A stretch of 64,000 nt of DNA from an uncultured Bacteroidales bacterium (lineage in GTDB: Bacteria > Bacteroidota > Bacteroidia > Bacteroidales > UBA932): positions 1 to 64,000 of the forward strand of contig UQMB01000007.1 in NCBI GenBank assembly GCA_900541925.1. Direction: 5' to 3'. The notes under the pieces were generated by a model. That model did not search any database and was not told the DNA's origin. It saw only the letters and a program-made list of their open reading frames with translations. The translations under genes and the position numbers were made by a program. This document shows, in pieces, positions 1 to 6,793 of this stretch (positions within the stretch are counted from its first letter, which is position 1; each line of letters opens with the position of its first letter).

Positions 1-131
1 TCGCAAGACCGTGCCGTACAGAATCAGGCCTCCTGCCGTACGGGACACCTCCGCAGAGCGATTTGGTACGACGGAAGTTCCACAGTGCAGTTTGCGGTGA
101 CAGATAACATCTTGACACAGAATCGATTAAA

Positions 132-167
132 GGTTTTGCCTATCCCCGATATGCGACAGGCAAAACC
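132..167. repeat. Conserved hairpin of the composite repeat, left copy
   Basis: The arms 132-144 and 155-167 pair with one mismatch around a loop that reads GCATATCG on the minus strand. The right copy has an 18-bp stem at 55994-56037 with the same loop. One stem position is G-C here and A-T in the right copy, a compensatory change. It sits at the far end of the repeat from pduL. Confidence 0.6.
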
Positions 168-453
168 GTCATCTGCTTGTCTGCCACCGCTCGAATGGCT
201 CTGCCGGAGAAAAGTCGGTCTCTCCGCGAGTGGTAATTTCCACTGGAACATGCCGTGAACAGTAATATCAGGATTGTCGAAAACCATCAAACTGAACCAT
301 TGGGGCGTGCACCGTCGCCGGAATGTACGGTCTCCGGCGGCGACAGCTCGGGCGCTGCGGGGAGTTCACGAAAGGCTCTCCTCGCGCCCGACTGTTGCCG
401 GGGTTATCACCAGAAATGTCCAGGCGACCGCTGATTCAGATATGATTGGTGCC

Positions 454-529
454 GTGCGCACCAGGCCCTTTCTGCGCACGCGGGCTTCTGAAAATCATCG
501 CGGTGAGTGAAAACGCCCCTGGTGCGCAC
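454..529. repeat. 12-bp inverted repeat bounding the conserved middle block
   Basis: GTGCGCACCAGG at 454-465 and CCTGGTGCGCAC at 518-529 are perfect inverted repeats around about 50 bases. The right-hand composite repeat carries the same pair at 55598-55609 and 55663-55674. Conservation of both arms in two otherwise diverging copies suggests the structure matters, or that these are recombinase-type ends. Confidence 0.6.
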
Positions 530-647
530 GGCGATGTTCCACGCGTCGGCGGAGGTTCCACGGACGGGGCGCCAGACGAGGATTGTAATCAGCAACTTTG
601 AATCCCCGAATTTTCGCAAAGCTAATTCCCCGTTTTAAGGGCGTATC

Positions 648-702
648 GGGAGCGGCAGCCTCCTGCTCAACACAAAAGCATCGCAGGAGGCAGCCTGCTC
701 CC
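648..702. repeat. Imperfect inverted repeat (hairpin)
   Basis: GCCTCCTGC (658-666) pairs perfectly with GCAGGAGGC (683-691), and the outer arms GGGAGC (648-653) and GCTCCC (697-702) extend the stem across a small internal bulge. It is present only in the left repeat copy, between the tandem units and the GC-rich block. No T-run follows on either strand, so it is not a typical terminator. Confidence 0.55.
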
Positions 703-775
703 GGCGCCCGCCGCCATAGCGCCGAGCCAGGAGCCTTAGTCACACGGCGCAGGTGTGAGCCTATTCTCCGAAAAC

Positions 776-985
776 GGCTCACACCTGGCAGCGACGGATG
801 CCGCAGAGAGCCGCGCAAGGCAGGTTGGCGGCCCGGGTAGCAGCGGAAACGCCAGAATAGGCTCACACCTGGAAGCGGCGGGAGCCGCAGAGGGCCATGC
901 AGGGCAGGTGGAAGGTCAGGTGTGAGCGAAAATGCCGAAAACGGCTCACACCCGGAAGCGACGGAAGTCAGCGCGCGCTGGCGGA
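776..985. repeat. Tandem repeat with an 84-bp period
   Basis: The core GGCTCACACC-TGGMAGCGRCGG recurs at 776, 860 and 943, giving periods of 84 and 83 bases. Inverted cores (AGGTGTGAGC) lie at 751 and 918, so neighbouring units can form stem-loops. The same unit occurs once, reversed, at 55421-55515 after truB. In both places it begins shortly after the 3' end of a gene, in the same orientation relative to that gene. Confidence 0.75.
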
Positions 986-992
986 AACGGCA

Positions 993-1027
993 CAAAAAAC
1001 ACCGTGACCCCGACAGGGGCCACGGTG
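993..1027 (-). terminator. Rho-independent terminator of ackA-pduL
   Basis: On the minus strand, CACCGTG (1027-1021) and CACGGTG (1006-1000) pair as a GC-rich stem, extended by GCCCC/GGGGT, and a run of T residues follows (complement of AAAAAA at 994-999). It lies 43 bases after the pduL stop, a standard intrinsic terminator position. Confidence 0.85.
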
Positions 1028-1069
1028 CAAATTCCAAAGGCCAAAAAGGCCAGTCTCCTCGCGGAGAAG

Positions 1070-1642
1070 CTACTTCACGATATGTCCTGACATCTGGCCG
1101 CTGCAGGCTGCCGCGTTGGCCTCGTCGGTGTCGATGTGCATGGCAAGAGCGTATTTCTCAGAGACGCGCACCACGGTGTCGCCGAAGATGAGTTTGCGTC
1201 CGGTCTCCTGCTCAACCTCGACAGATACGATCTGACCGTTCTCCACGCCGAACCTCTCAGCATCGGCAGGCGTCATGTGGACATGGCGCTTCGCGATGAT
1301 CACACCCTCCGAAAGCTCGACTTCACCGCAAGGGCCTATGATTTTGCAAGGAGCAGATCCGGCCACATCGCCGCTCTCCCTTATCGGAGCCACGATGCCG
1401 ACGGTACGGGCGTCCGTAAAAGAAAGCTCCACCTGGTTCTCCGGACGCACAGGGCCAAGGATGGAACACTTGAGGCTGGCCTTAGGGCCTACGACCTCAA
1501 CCTTCTGGTTGGAAGCATACTGTCCCGGCTGGGAAAGCGGCTTCTTCACCTCAAGCTCAAAACCCTTCCCGAAAAGCACGTCGAGGGCTTCACGGGTGAC
1601 GTGCACATGTCTTGCTGACGTCTCGATGATAAAATTGTCCAT
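1070..1642 (-). CDS. pduL: Phosphate acyltransferase PduL (phosphotransacetylase)
   Basis: This 190-residue protein has two PTAC domains, the PduL fold. Each carries a zinc-binding His motif: RHVHV near residues 11-15 and KRHVHM near 118-123. PduL exchanges CoA and phosphate on acyl groups and is unrelated to the classical Pta. Next to ackA, and with no microcompartment shell gene or shell-targeting extension visible, it most likely converts acetyl-CoA to acetyl phosphate in the cytosol, with AckA then making acetate and ATP. I chose the ATG at 1642, 19 bases after the ackA stop, because an upstream ATG at 1672 lies inside ackA and would add ten residues before the conserved start. It is cotranscribed with ackA and followed by a terminator at 993-1027. 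Family confidence is high; whether acetyl or propionyl is preferred cannot be read from the sequence. Confidence 0.93.
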   Translation of the reverse strand: MDNFIIETSARHVHVTREALDVLFGKGFELEVKKPLSQPGQYASNQKVEVVGPKASLKCSILGPVRPENQVELSFTDARTVGIVAPIRESGDVAGSAPCKIIGPCGEVELSEGVIIAKRHVHMTPADAERFGVENGQIVSVEVEQETGRKLIFGDTVVRVSEKYALAMHIDTDEANAAACSGQMSGHIVK

Positions 1643-1661
1643 GATATTCGATTGCAATTGA

Positions 1662-2876
1662 TTAGTTGTCAAGTTCTGAAACGATGTGCATTGTGTCGCG
1701 GGCGATCACGAGTTCCTCGTTGGTCGGAATCATCGCCACCTTGACAGTGGAGTCAGGGGCGGAGATGATGGTCTCGGAATGCGCGTTCTCATTGGCCTCG
1801 TTGTCGATCTTGACTCCAAGATATGCGAGGTTCTCGCATACGCGGCGGCGCAGGCGAGGATTGTTCTCACCGATGCCTGCCGTGAACACTATAAGGTCGA
1901 CACCGTTCATCTCGGCTATGTACGCCCCGACATTCTTGATGGTGTCGTAGGTGAGCTTCTTCAGCGCTATCTTGGCCTGGCGGTCACCGTCGAGGGCAAG
2001 CGCGTTAAGGTCGCGCATGTCGGAACTCTTGCCGGAAAGACCGAGGAATCCGCTCTTCTTGTTCATCACCTCAGTCATCTGATCCGGGGTCAGCCCCTCC
2101 TTCTTCATTATATAAGGTACGATGTTGGCGTCGATGTTACCGCAACGGGTACCCATGATCATGCCCTCAAGCGGGGTGAATCCCATGGAGGTGTCCACGC
2201 ACTTGCCGTCCTTGACCGCAGTGATGGAGCTGCCGTTGCCCAGATGGCAGGTGATTATCTTCGAATGCTCAAGATCCAGTCCGGCAAGCCTGGCGCCGCG
2301 GCGGGAAACATACTGGTGGGAAGTGCCGTGGGCACCGTAGCGGCGCACGCGGTATTTGGCATAGTACTCGTACGGAAGAGCATACATATATGCGTACGGC
2401 TCCATCGTCTGGTGGAAGGCGGTGTCGAATGTGACTACCTGCGGCACCTTCGGGAGCACATGGGAAATGGCGTCGATACCGAGGAGATGGGCAGGGTTAT
2501 GAAGCGGCGCGAAGTCGCAGCAAATTTCAATCTTCTTGGTGACATCATCGTTGACAAGGGTACTTCCGGAGAAGAAGTCGGCACCCTGCACGATGCGGTG
2601 ACCGACAGCCTCTATGTCGTCAAAACTCCTGAGCACCCCATGATCAGGATCCACAAGGGCGTCGAGGACCAGTTTCATCCCGACCTTGTGGTCCGGGATA
2701 GGCAGAGTCCTGGTGAAAGGCTCCTTGCCCGTAGGTTTATGTGTGATACAACCGTCAGGGAGGGAAATCTTCTCGACGAGGCCCTTGGCCAGAAGTTCAT
2801 AAACATCATCCCCCTTCATGTCAAGAAGCTGATACTTGATGGAGGAGCTGCCGCAATTGATTACTAAGATTATCAT
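1662..2876 (-). CDS. ackA: Acetate kinase
   Basis: This 404-residue protein is full length for acetate kinase, which interconverts acetyl phosphate plus ADP with acetate plus ATP in the cytosol. It begins MIILVINCGSSS, the phosphate-binding start of the family, and carries CHLGNGSS, the GMIMGTRCG segment and TAGIGENNP near the C-terminus, all typical ASKHA-fold motifs. The ATG at 2876 was chosen because the open frame upstream is not conserved and crosses the promoter. A minus-strand TAATTTTG lies about 20 bases upstream. pduL follows at once, so the pair is an acetate/ATP-producing unit. Propionate kinase is a possible side activity. Confidence 0.96.
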   Translation of the reverse strand: MIILVINCGSSSIKYQLLDMKGDDVYELLAKGLVEKISLPDGCITHKPTGKEPFTRTLPIPDHKVGMKLVLDALVDPDHGVLRSFDDIEAVGHRIVQGADFFSGSTLVNDDVTKKIEICCDFAPLHNPAHLLGIDAISHVLPKVPQVVTFDTAFHQTMEPYAYMYALPYEYYAKYRVRRYGAHGTSHQYVSRRGARLAGLDLEHSKIITCHLGNGSSITAVKDGKCVDTSMGFTPLEGMIMGTRCGNIDANIVPYIMKKEGLTPDQMTEVMNKKSGFLGLSGKSSDMRDLNALALDGDRQAKIALKKLTYDTIKNVGAYIAEMNGVDLIVFTAGIGENNPRLRRRVCENLAYLGVKIDNEANENAHSETIISAPDSTVKVAMIPTNEELVIARDTMHIVSELDN

Positions 2877-2896
2877 AATGTCATTGAAATGTACTG

Positions 2897-2904
2897 CAAA
2901 ATTA
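2897..2904 (-). promoter_or_regulatory. Predicted -7 promoter element of ackA-pduL
   Basis: The minus strand reads TAATTTTG, matching the Bacteroidota -7 consensus TAnnTTTG, 20 bases before the ackA start. A clear -33 TTTG at the usual spacing is not visible. Confidence 0.5.
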
Positions 2905-2916
2905 CGAATAAATATG

Positions 2917-2924
2917 TACTTTTG
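2917..2924 (+). promoter_or_regulatory. Predicted -7 promoter element of the comEC-like gene
   Basis: TACTTTTG matches TAnnTTTG and lies 20-38 bases before the two possible start codons of the plus-strand gene. It sits back to back with the ackA element in a 68-base divergent intergenic region. Confidence 0.45.
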
Positions 2925-2944
2925 GAAGAAACTGCGCAGGGAAA

Positions 2945-4009
2945 ATGGTAGAGGAGAGAGGCATGGCGGGGATTTCCGCAGCATATCTGGCCGGCATCGC
3001 GGCGATGGCGGCGGCAGGGCCCGTCACGGGAGTCCTGTACGCGGCAGGTCCGGCCAGTCTCGCCGCCGCCCTCATGTCCCTGCTGCTCTTCTGCAGGAAG
3101 GCGGGAGGACCGGCCCCTGTCTACGCGGTCTTCTTCTTCCTCGGCATATTCACATTCTGCTCAAGGGAGCTTTGCGGAGCCATAGTCTGGCAGCGCCCCG
3201 AAGCGGCCCAGACTGCGTTCGAACTGCTGAAAGCGGCCATCGCGGACAGCGGGCTGGACAACGGCGCCCTGGTGACGGCGCTGCTGACCGGTGACCGCAG
3301 CGGCCTGTCCGCCGGGACCACGAAGGCCTTCAGGGAGGCGGGAGCGGCGCACATCCTGGCCCTCTCCGGGCTGCATCTGGGGATAATCTACGGACTTCTC
3401 AAGAAGACAACCTGCTGGGCCGGGCGGAGCCGCATCTCCGAAATTGCCGCGAGCCTTGCAGCCATAGCGGCGGCGGGCTTCTATGTGATGGTGACAGGCT
3501 GCGGAGCATCCGTGATGAGAGCCTTCCTGTTCATCTGCCTCAACGAGGCCGCCAGGCTCTGCCCCGGCAGGAGACGGAGCCCGATGTCCATATATGCCGC
3601 CGCCCTCACCATACAGTTGACCCTCGACGCTTCCGTCATCCGCTCGGCGGGATTCCAGCTGTCATATCTGGCCATGCTCGGAATTTACCTTGTCTTCCCG
3701 AGGCTCGACGCCTGGTACCCCGGCTCCGGAAAGAACCCGCTCAAGAGAATCTGGAGCGCTTAGGCCCTCACCATATCCTGCCAGGTCTTCACGGCTCCGC
3801 TGGTGTGGTGGCGATTCGGGTCGTTCCCCGTCTACTTCCTCATCACCAACCTGGTGGCGCTGCCCCTGACAGAGGCCCTGATCATCTGCTCCGCGCTATC
3901 CACTACGGCAGCGGCGGCAGGACTGTGCCCGCCGCCGCTGATCCATCTTACCGACCTGCTCTCCGGAGCCCTGCTGGGCTTTCTGGAGGCGGTGGCATCT
4001 ATTTCCTGA
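2945..4009 (+). pseudogene. ComEC/Rec2-like protein, interrupted by an in-frame TAG
   Basis: The translation matches the ComEC competence domain: several membrane helices, the GDRSGLS segment and AHILALSGLHLGI, the family signature. The frame stops at TAG 3761-3763 after KRIWSA. It then continues in the same frame to TGA at 4007-4009 with ALTISCQVFTAPLVWW and FPVYFLITNLVALPL, which are normal ComEC sequence. A single substitution therefore separates the two halves, giving 272 residues before the stop and about 354 in all. The N-terminal DUF4131 region is short, and no C-terminal metallo-beta-lactamase domain is present even with read-through. TAG is an ordinary stop elsewhere here (for example mraY, murD, gltX), so recoding is unlikely. 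A second possible start, ATG 2963, follows a GAGAGG sequence. Intact ComEC imports single-stranded DNA across the inner membrane. The 3' end overlaps the convergent lipoprotein gene by 11 bases. A sequencing error is possible. Confidence 0.75.
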
Positions 4010-5015
4010 CGCACCTTACCGTGGAGGCGAAATCAGTCTGAGACATCAGGCCCCTGTAGACAATGTCCTTGTCATGATAGATATAGCGCAGGACTCCGGA
4101 GCCATTCTCGCTGTCCGAGGTCCAGAACGCGGCATACTTGTAAAGGGACTTGTTCTCGAACTTGCCGCTGTCGCAAGTCATATAGCCTGAAGGCATGACG
4201 GAAAGACCTGACTTGTCCGTAATCTTGACATCACGCCAGAACTCCCACATCCTGGTGCCGTTGAAATAAAGGTTCCGCATCAGGCTGCCGGCCAGGCCAT
4301 GCAAGTCCTTCCCCGCCTCGGCGCTCTTGCCGAAAGCGGCTCCGAGAGCGACCCAGTCAGCATCAGAAGGGAGGGTCCAGCCATCAGGGCAGGCGGTCTG
4401 CGCCTCAGTCCAGCTGTAATAGCGGCCGAATATGTCCGACATCACATCACATCCGCCATAGGCATGCCCGGCACCTTCCCAGGCGAGGTTCTGACGCATC
4501 CAGTCAGTCCCTCCGATATTGGTATAGAAATACTTGCGCCCGTCACGAGTGTCGGTGTAGACCTTGTCGCCCAGCGACTTCATGAATCCGGTGATGGATC
4601 CCTTGCCGTCCAGGCCGGCCTTCACCACCGTGAAGGTCTTGGAGGTGCTGGTCCCGTAATATACTCCGTCAGTCGTGAACGCGCCCAAGGTGAGCGAGAG
4701 ATTCCCGAGCGTGTCCGGAATCTCGAAACTGAATACCTTCTTCCGGACAGTCCCGTCACCGGCAATGAGGGTGTCGTAGACGGCGGTGGCCGGATCCTTG
4801 AAGTAATATCCTATCTTGCCGCCGTCCCCGCGGGTCACGGTCATCAGCGTGTCGATGCAGAACGACTTGGTGAAACCCTCTGACACATAAGCCGGGACGC
4901 TCAAGGAAAGCGAACCGCTCAGGTACAGTTTCGTGTCTTCAGAGTTTTTTTTGCACCCCTGAAGCAGCAGGGCCGCACATGAGAGGGCCACAAGTGATAT
5001 TTTCCAGATTTTCAT
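3999..5015 (-). CDS. Lipoprotein with a Fib_succ_major (FISUMP) domain
   Basis: This 338-residue protein begins with a lipoprotein signal (LLLQGC, Cys near residue 21), so it should be anchored in a membrane, probably the outer one. Residues of about 30-130 look like a beta-sandwich with no family I can name. The C-terminal 190 residues match the Fibrobacter succinogenes major paralogous domain (TIGR02145): DWMRQNLAW, FGRYYSWTEAQTACPDGW, LPSDADW and a final VRCVRK. The domain's function is not established. The gene stands alone, with a minus-strand TATATTTG just upstream, and converges on the ComEC-like gene. No partner is visible. Confidence 0.85.
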   Translation of the reverse strand: MKIWKISLVALSCAALLLQGCKKNSEDTKLYLSGSLSLSVPAYVSEGFTKSFCIDTLMTVTRGDGGKIGYYFKDPATAVYDTLIAGDGTVRKKVFSFEIPDTLGNLSLTLGAFTTDGVYYGTSTSKTFTVVKAGLDGKGSITGFMKSLGDKVYTDTRDGRKYFYTNIGGTDWMRQNLAWEGAGHAYGGCDVMSDIFGRYYSWTEAQTACPDGWTLPSDADWVALGAAFGKSAEAGKDLHGLAGSLMRNLYFNGTRMWEFWRDVKITDKSGLSVMPSGYMTCDSGKFENKSLYKYAAFWTSDSENGSGVLRYIYHDKDIVYRGLMSQTDFASTVRCVRK

Positions 5016-5040
5016 CCTCGATAATTTCTGTTACAAAATG

Positions 5041-5048
5041 CAAATATA
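5041..5048 (-). promoter_or_regulatory. Predicted -7 promoter element of the Fib_succ lipoprotein
   Basis: The minus strand reads TATATTTG, an exact TAnnTTTG match, 25 bases before the start codon at 5015. The divergent apbE element lies about 40 bases away. Confidence 0.55.
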
Positions 5049-5083
5049 GTGACTATCGCGCGCAGTTTTGCACTAAAATCCTG

Positions 5084-5091
5084 TAACTTTG
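5084..5091 (+). promoter_or_regulatory. Predicted -7 promoter element of apbE
   Basis: TAACTTTG matches TAnnTTTG and ends 21 bases before the apbE ATG. A TTTG occurs upstream at 5067, but its 13-base spacing is shorter than usual for a -33 element. Confidence 0.5.
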
Positions 5092-5112
5092 TGCAAATAC
5101 TTTGCCGAAAAC

Positions 5113-6060
5113 ATGAAGTTCATCCCAAAAACACTGCTCATCCTGACGGTGATAAGCGCGGCAGGATGCAGCCGGAGCCGATACGAAACCTTCAGCGGAT
5201 ACGCCCAGGGAGGCACATACAGCGTCAAGGCCAACCTCAAGGGCGTGAGCGTCCCGAGAGAGACCGTGGCCGCCGCCATAGACTCCCTCCTGGAAGAAAT
5301 CGACTTCAGCATATCCGGCTACAACAAGAGCTCCCTCCTCAGCAGGCGCAACGCCGGAGAGGAGATAGTGCCGGACAGGCACTTCAAGGCGCTCCTCGAA
5401 CTGTCCGACAAGTATTATGAGATGACGGACGGGGCCTTCGACGTGTGGTCCGCCCCCCTGTTTGACATCTGGGGATTCGGGTTTACCGCCGACTCCCTCC
5501 CCTCCCCTGAGCGCATCGCAGCCGCCAAAGCCCTGTGCAAGGAGCACAAAGTGGTGAACTTCAACGCTATAGCCCAAGGATACACTTGCGACGTCATCGC
5601 TTCGTACCTGTATTCCATAGGAGTGAAGGACATGCTGGTGGACATAGGCGAGATCTACTGCGACGGACTCAACCCGGGCGGGAAGGGTTGGAGCATAGGA
5701 GTTGACAACCCGGTGGACGGCAACAGCACCCCGGGCAGGGACCTGCGCGGGATATGGCGCTCCGACGGAAGCGGACAAGGCATCGTGACATCCGGAAACT
5801 ACCGCAAGTTCTACATCCGGGACGGAAAGAAATACGCGCATACGATAGACCCGAGAAGCGGGATGCCGGTGCAGCACGACCTGCTGAGCGCCACGATAGT
5901 GGCTGCGAGCGCGGCGGAGGCGGACGCCCTCGCCACGGCGTGCATGGTGATGGGTCCGGACGCCGCCCGCGAATTCGTGCTTTCGCACCCCGGGATAGAG
6001 GCTTACCTCATCACATCCGGCGGGACGTGGGCGTCCGGAGGATTCTGGACTGAAAAGTAA
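5113..6060 (+). CDS. apbE: FAD:protein FMN transferase, ApbE family lipoprotein
   Basis: This 315-residue protein starts with a lipoprotein signal (ISAAGC, Cys19), placing it outside the cytoplasm. It has the ApbE order: DGAFDVWSAPLFDIW, NFNAIAQGYTCD, a MLVDIGE segment, and KYAHTIDPRSGMPV, followed by the Ala-rich AAEADALATACMVMG metal-binding region. ApbE moves FMN from FAD onto a Thr of client proteins such as NqrB/NqrC and RnfG. The usual GG in the central DLGGIAKGY motif is FNAIAQGY here, a modest deviation. The ATG at 5113 is preferred over an in-frame TTG at 5089 because it begins the signal peptide and leaves the -7 element upstream. No Nqr or Rnf genes are in the window, so its client is unknown. 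Confidence 0.92.
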   Translation: MKFIPKTLLILTVISAAGCSRSRYETFSGYAQGGTYSVKANLKGVSVPRETVAAAIDSLLEEIDFSISGYNKSSLLSRRNAGEEIVPDRHFKALLELSDKYYEMTDGAFDVWSAPLFDIWGFGFTADSLPSPERIAAAKALCKEHKVVNFNAIAQGYTCDVIASYLYSIGVKDMLVDIGEIYCDGLNPGGKGWSIGVDNPVDGNSTPGRDLRGIWRSDGSGQGIVTSGNYRKFYIRDGKKYAHTIDPRSGMPVQHDLLSATIVAASAAEADALATACMVMGPDAAREFVLSHPGIEAYLITSGGTWASGGFWTEK

Positions 6061-6076
6061 TTTCAGGCAAATTCGC

Positions 6077-6084
6077 TATCTTTG
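6077..6084 (+). promoter_or_regulatory. Predicted -7 promoter element of DUF4290-ftsK-lolA
   Basis: TATCTTTG matches TAnnTTTG and is followed by GCAG, 19 bases before the ATG at 6104. It lies in the 43-base gap after apbE, so the downstream genes probably have their own promoter. Confidence 0.55.
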
Positions 6085-6103
6085 CAGTTTAAAGACACAG
6101 ACA

Positions 6104-6793
6104 ATGGAAGAAAGATATATGGACATCGACAACATCGGCCTGGACTATAATACGGAAAGGGAAAAACTGGCAATGCCCGAGTACGGGCGCAACGTACTCA
6201 AGATGGTGGAGCACCTGCGCACCATACCGGACAGGGACAAGCGCACCGAGCAGGCACGTGCAGTCATCAAGGTGATGGAAATACTCAACCCCCAGGTCCA
6301 TCTCCAGGAGAACTATGAGCACAAGCTCTGGGACCAGCTGTACATGATAGCCGACTTCGACATCGACGTGGACTCTCCGTATCCATGCCCGCAGAAGGAG
6401 GAGTTCACCACGGCCCCTGTGCCGCTCCCGATGAAAGACGACAGGATCAAGGCAGCCCACTACGGCCGCAACATCGAGAAGATAATCAACCTGCTGTGCG
6501 GCGAGCCGGACGGCGAAGTCAAGACTGAGATGATACGCTGCCTGGCCATATACATGAGGCAGCAGTACCTGATATGGAACAAGGACAGCGTCGCCGACGA
6601 GACCATATTCGCCGACATCGAGAAGATATCCGACCACAGGCTCAAGGTGCCGGAAGGGCTTGATCTCGGGAAAATCTCCGGAGACGCAAGTTTCGCCCGC
6701 CCGGGCCTCGGCATCAACTACGGGGGACAGCAGGGCGGACAGAAGAACAACCGCCAGCACAAGAACAACAGAAGGCAGAACAGGAAGAAATAA
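6104..6793 (+). CDS. DUF4290 family protein
   Basis: This 229-residue cytosolic protein has no signal or membrane segment. It matches DUF4290, a family I know only from Bacteroidota: GLDYNTEREKLAMPEYGRN at the N-terminus and HYGRNIEKII with IRCLAIYMRQQYLIWNKD in the middle. The last 35 residues are rich in Gln, Asn, Lys and Arg and look disordered, possibly binding nucleic acid. Its stop codon overlaps the ftsK start (TAATG), so the two are translationally coupled. That hints at a role in cell division or chromosome handling, but the function is unknown. Confidence 0.88.
   Translation: MEERYMDIDNIGLDYNTEREKLAMPEYGRNVLKMVEHLRTIPDRDKRTEQARAVIKVMEILNPQVHLQENYEHKLWDQLYMIADFDIDVDSPYPCPQKEEFTTAPVPLPMKDDRIKAAHYGRNIEKIINLLCGEPDGEVKTEMIRCLAIYMRQQYLIWNKDSVADETIFADIEKISDHRLKVPEGLDLGKISGDASFARPGLGINYGGQQGGQKNNRQHKNNRRQNRKK

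Larger units (their letters stand above)
110..966 (-). repeat. Composite intergenic repeat, left copy
   Basis: This gene-free stretch matches, as reverse complement, the region 55420-56066. Read on the minus strand from the 3' end of pduL, both copies have the same order: GGTGTGAGCC-type tandem units, a GC-rich block bounded by the inverted repeat GTGCGCACCAGG / CCTGGTGCGCAC, then a more diverged block ending in a hairpin with a GCATATCG loop. I aligned the copies by eye. The middle block is nearly identical and the last block has a deletion of roughly 30 bases here. Reading frames across it are short and overlap the repeats, so I see no gene. Bases 1-109 hold nothing I recognise. Likely a decayed mobile or REP-like element; its function is unknown. 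Confidence 0.75.

Noticed and set aside
776..985. CRISPR array
   Set aside because: The 84-bp periodic units are similar over most of their length, so there are no unique spacers, and no cas genes are present.
495..1037. A 180-codon minus-strand frame over the left repeat
   Set aside because: It runs through the 84-bp tandem units and a hairpin, repeats itself, and resembles no protein family.
1686..2867. A 393-codon plus-strand frame opposite ackA
   Set aside because: It is the complement of the well-supported ackA, a common artefact in GC-rich codon use.
3761..3763. Recoded TAG (for example pyrrolysine) in the ComEC-like gene
   Set aside because: TAG is a normal stop for mraY, murD and gltX here, and no recoding signal or machinery is visible.
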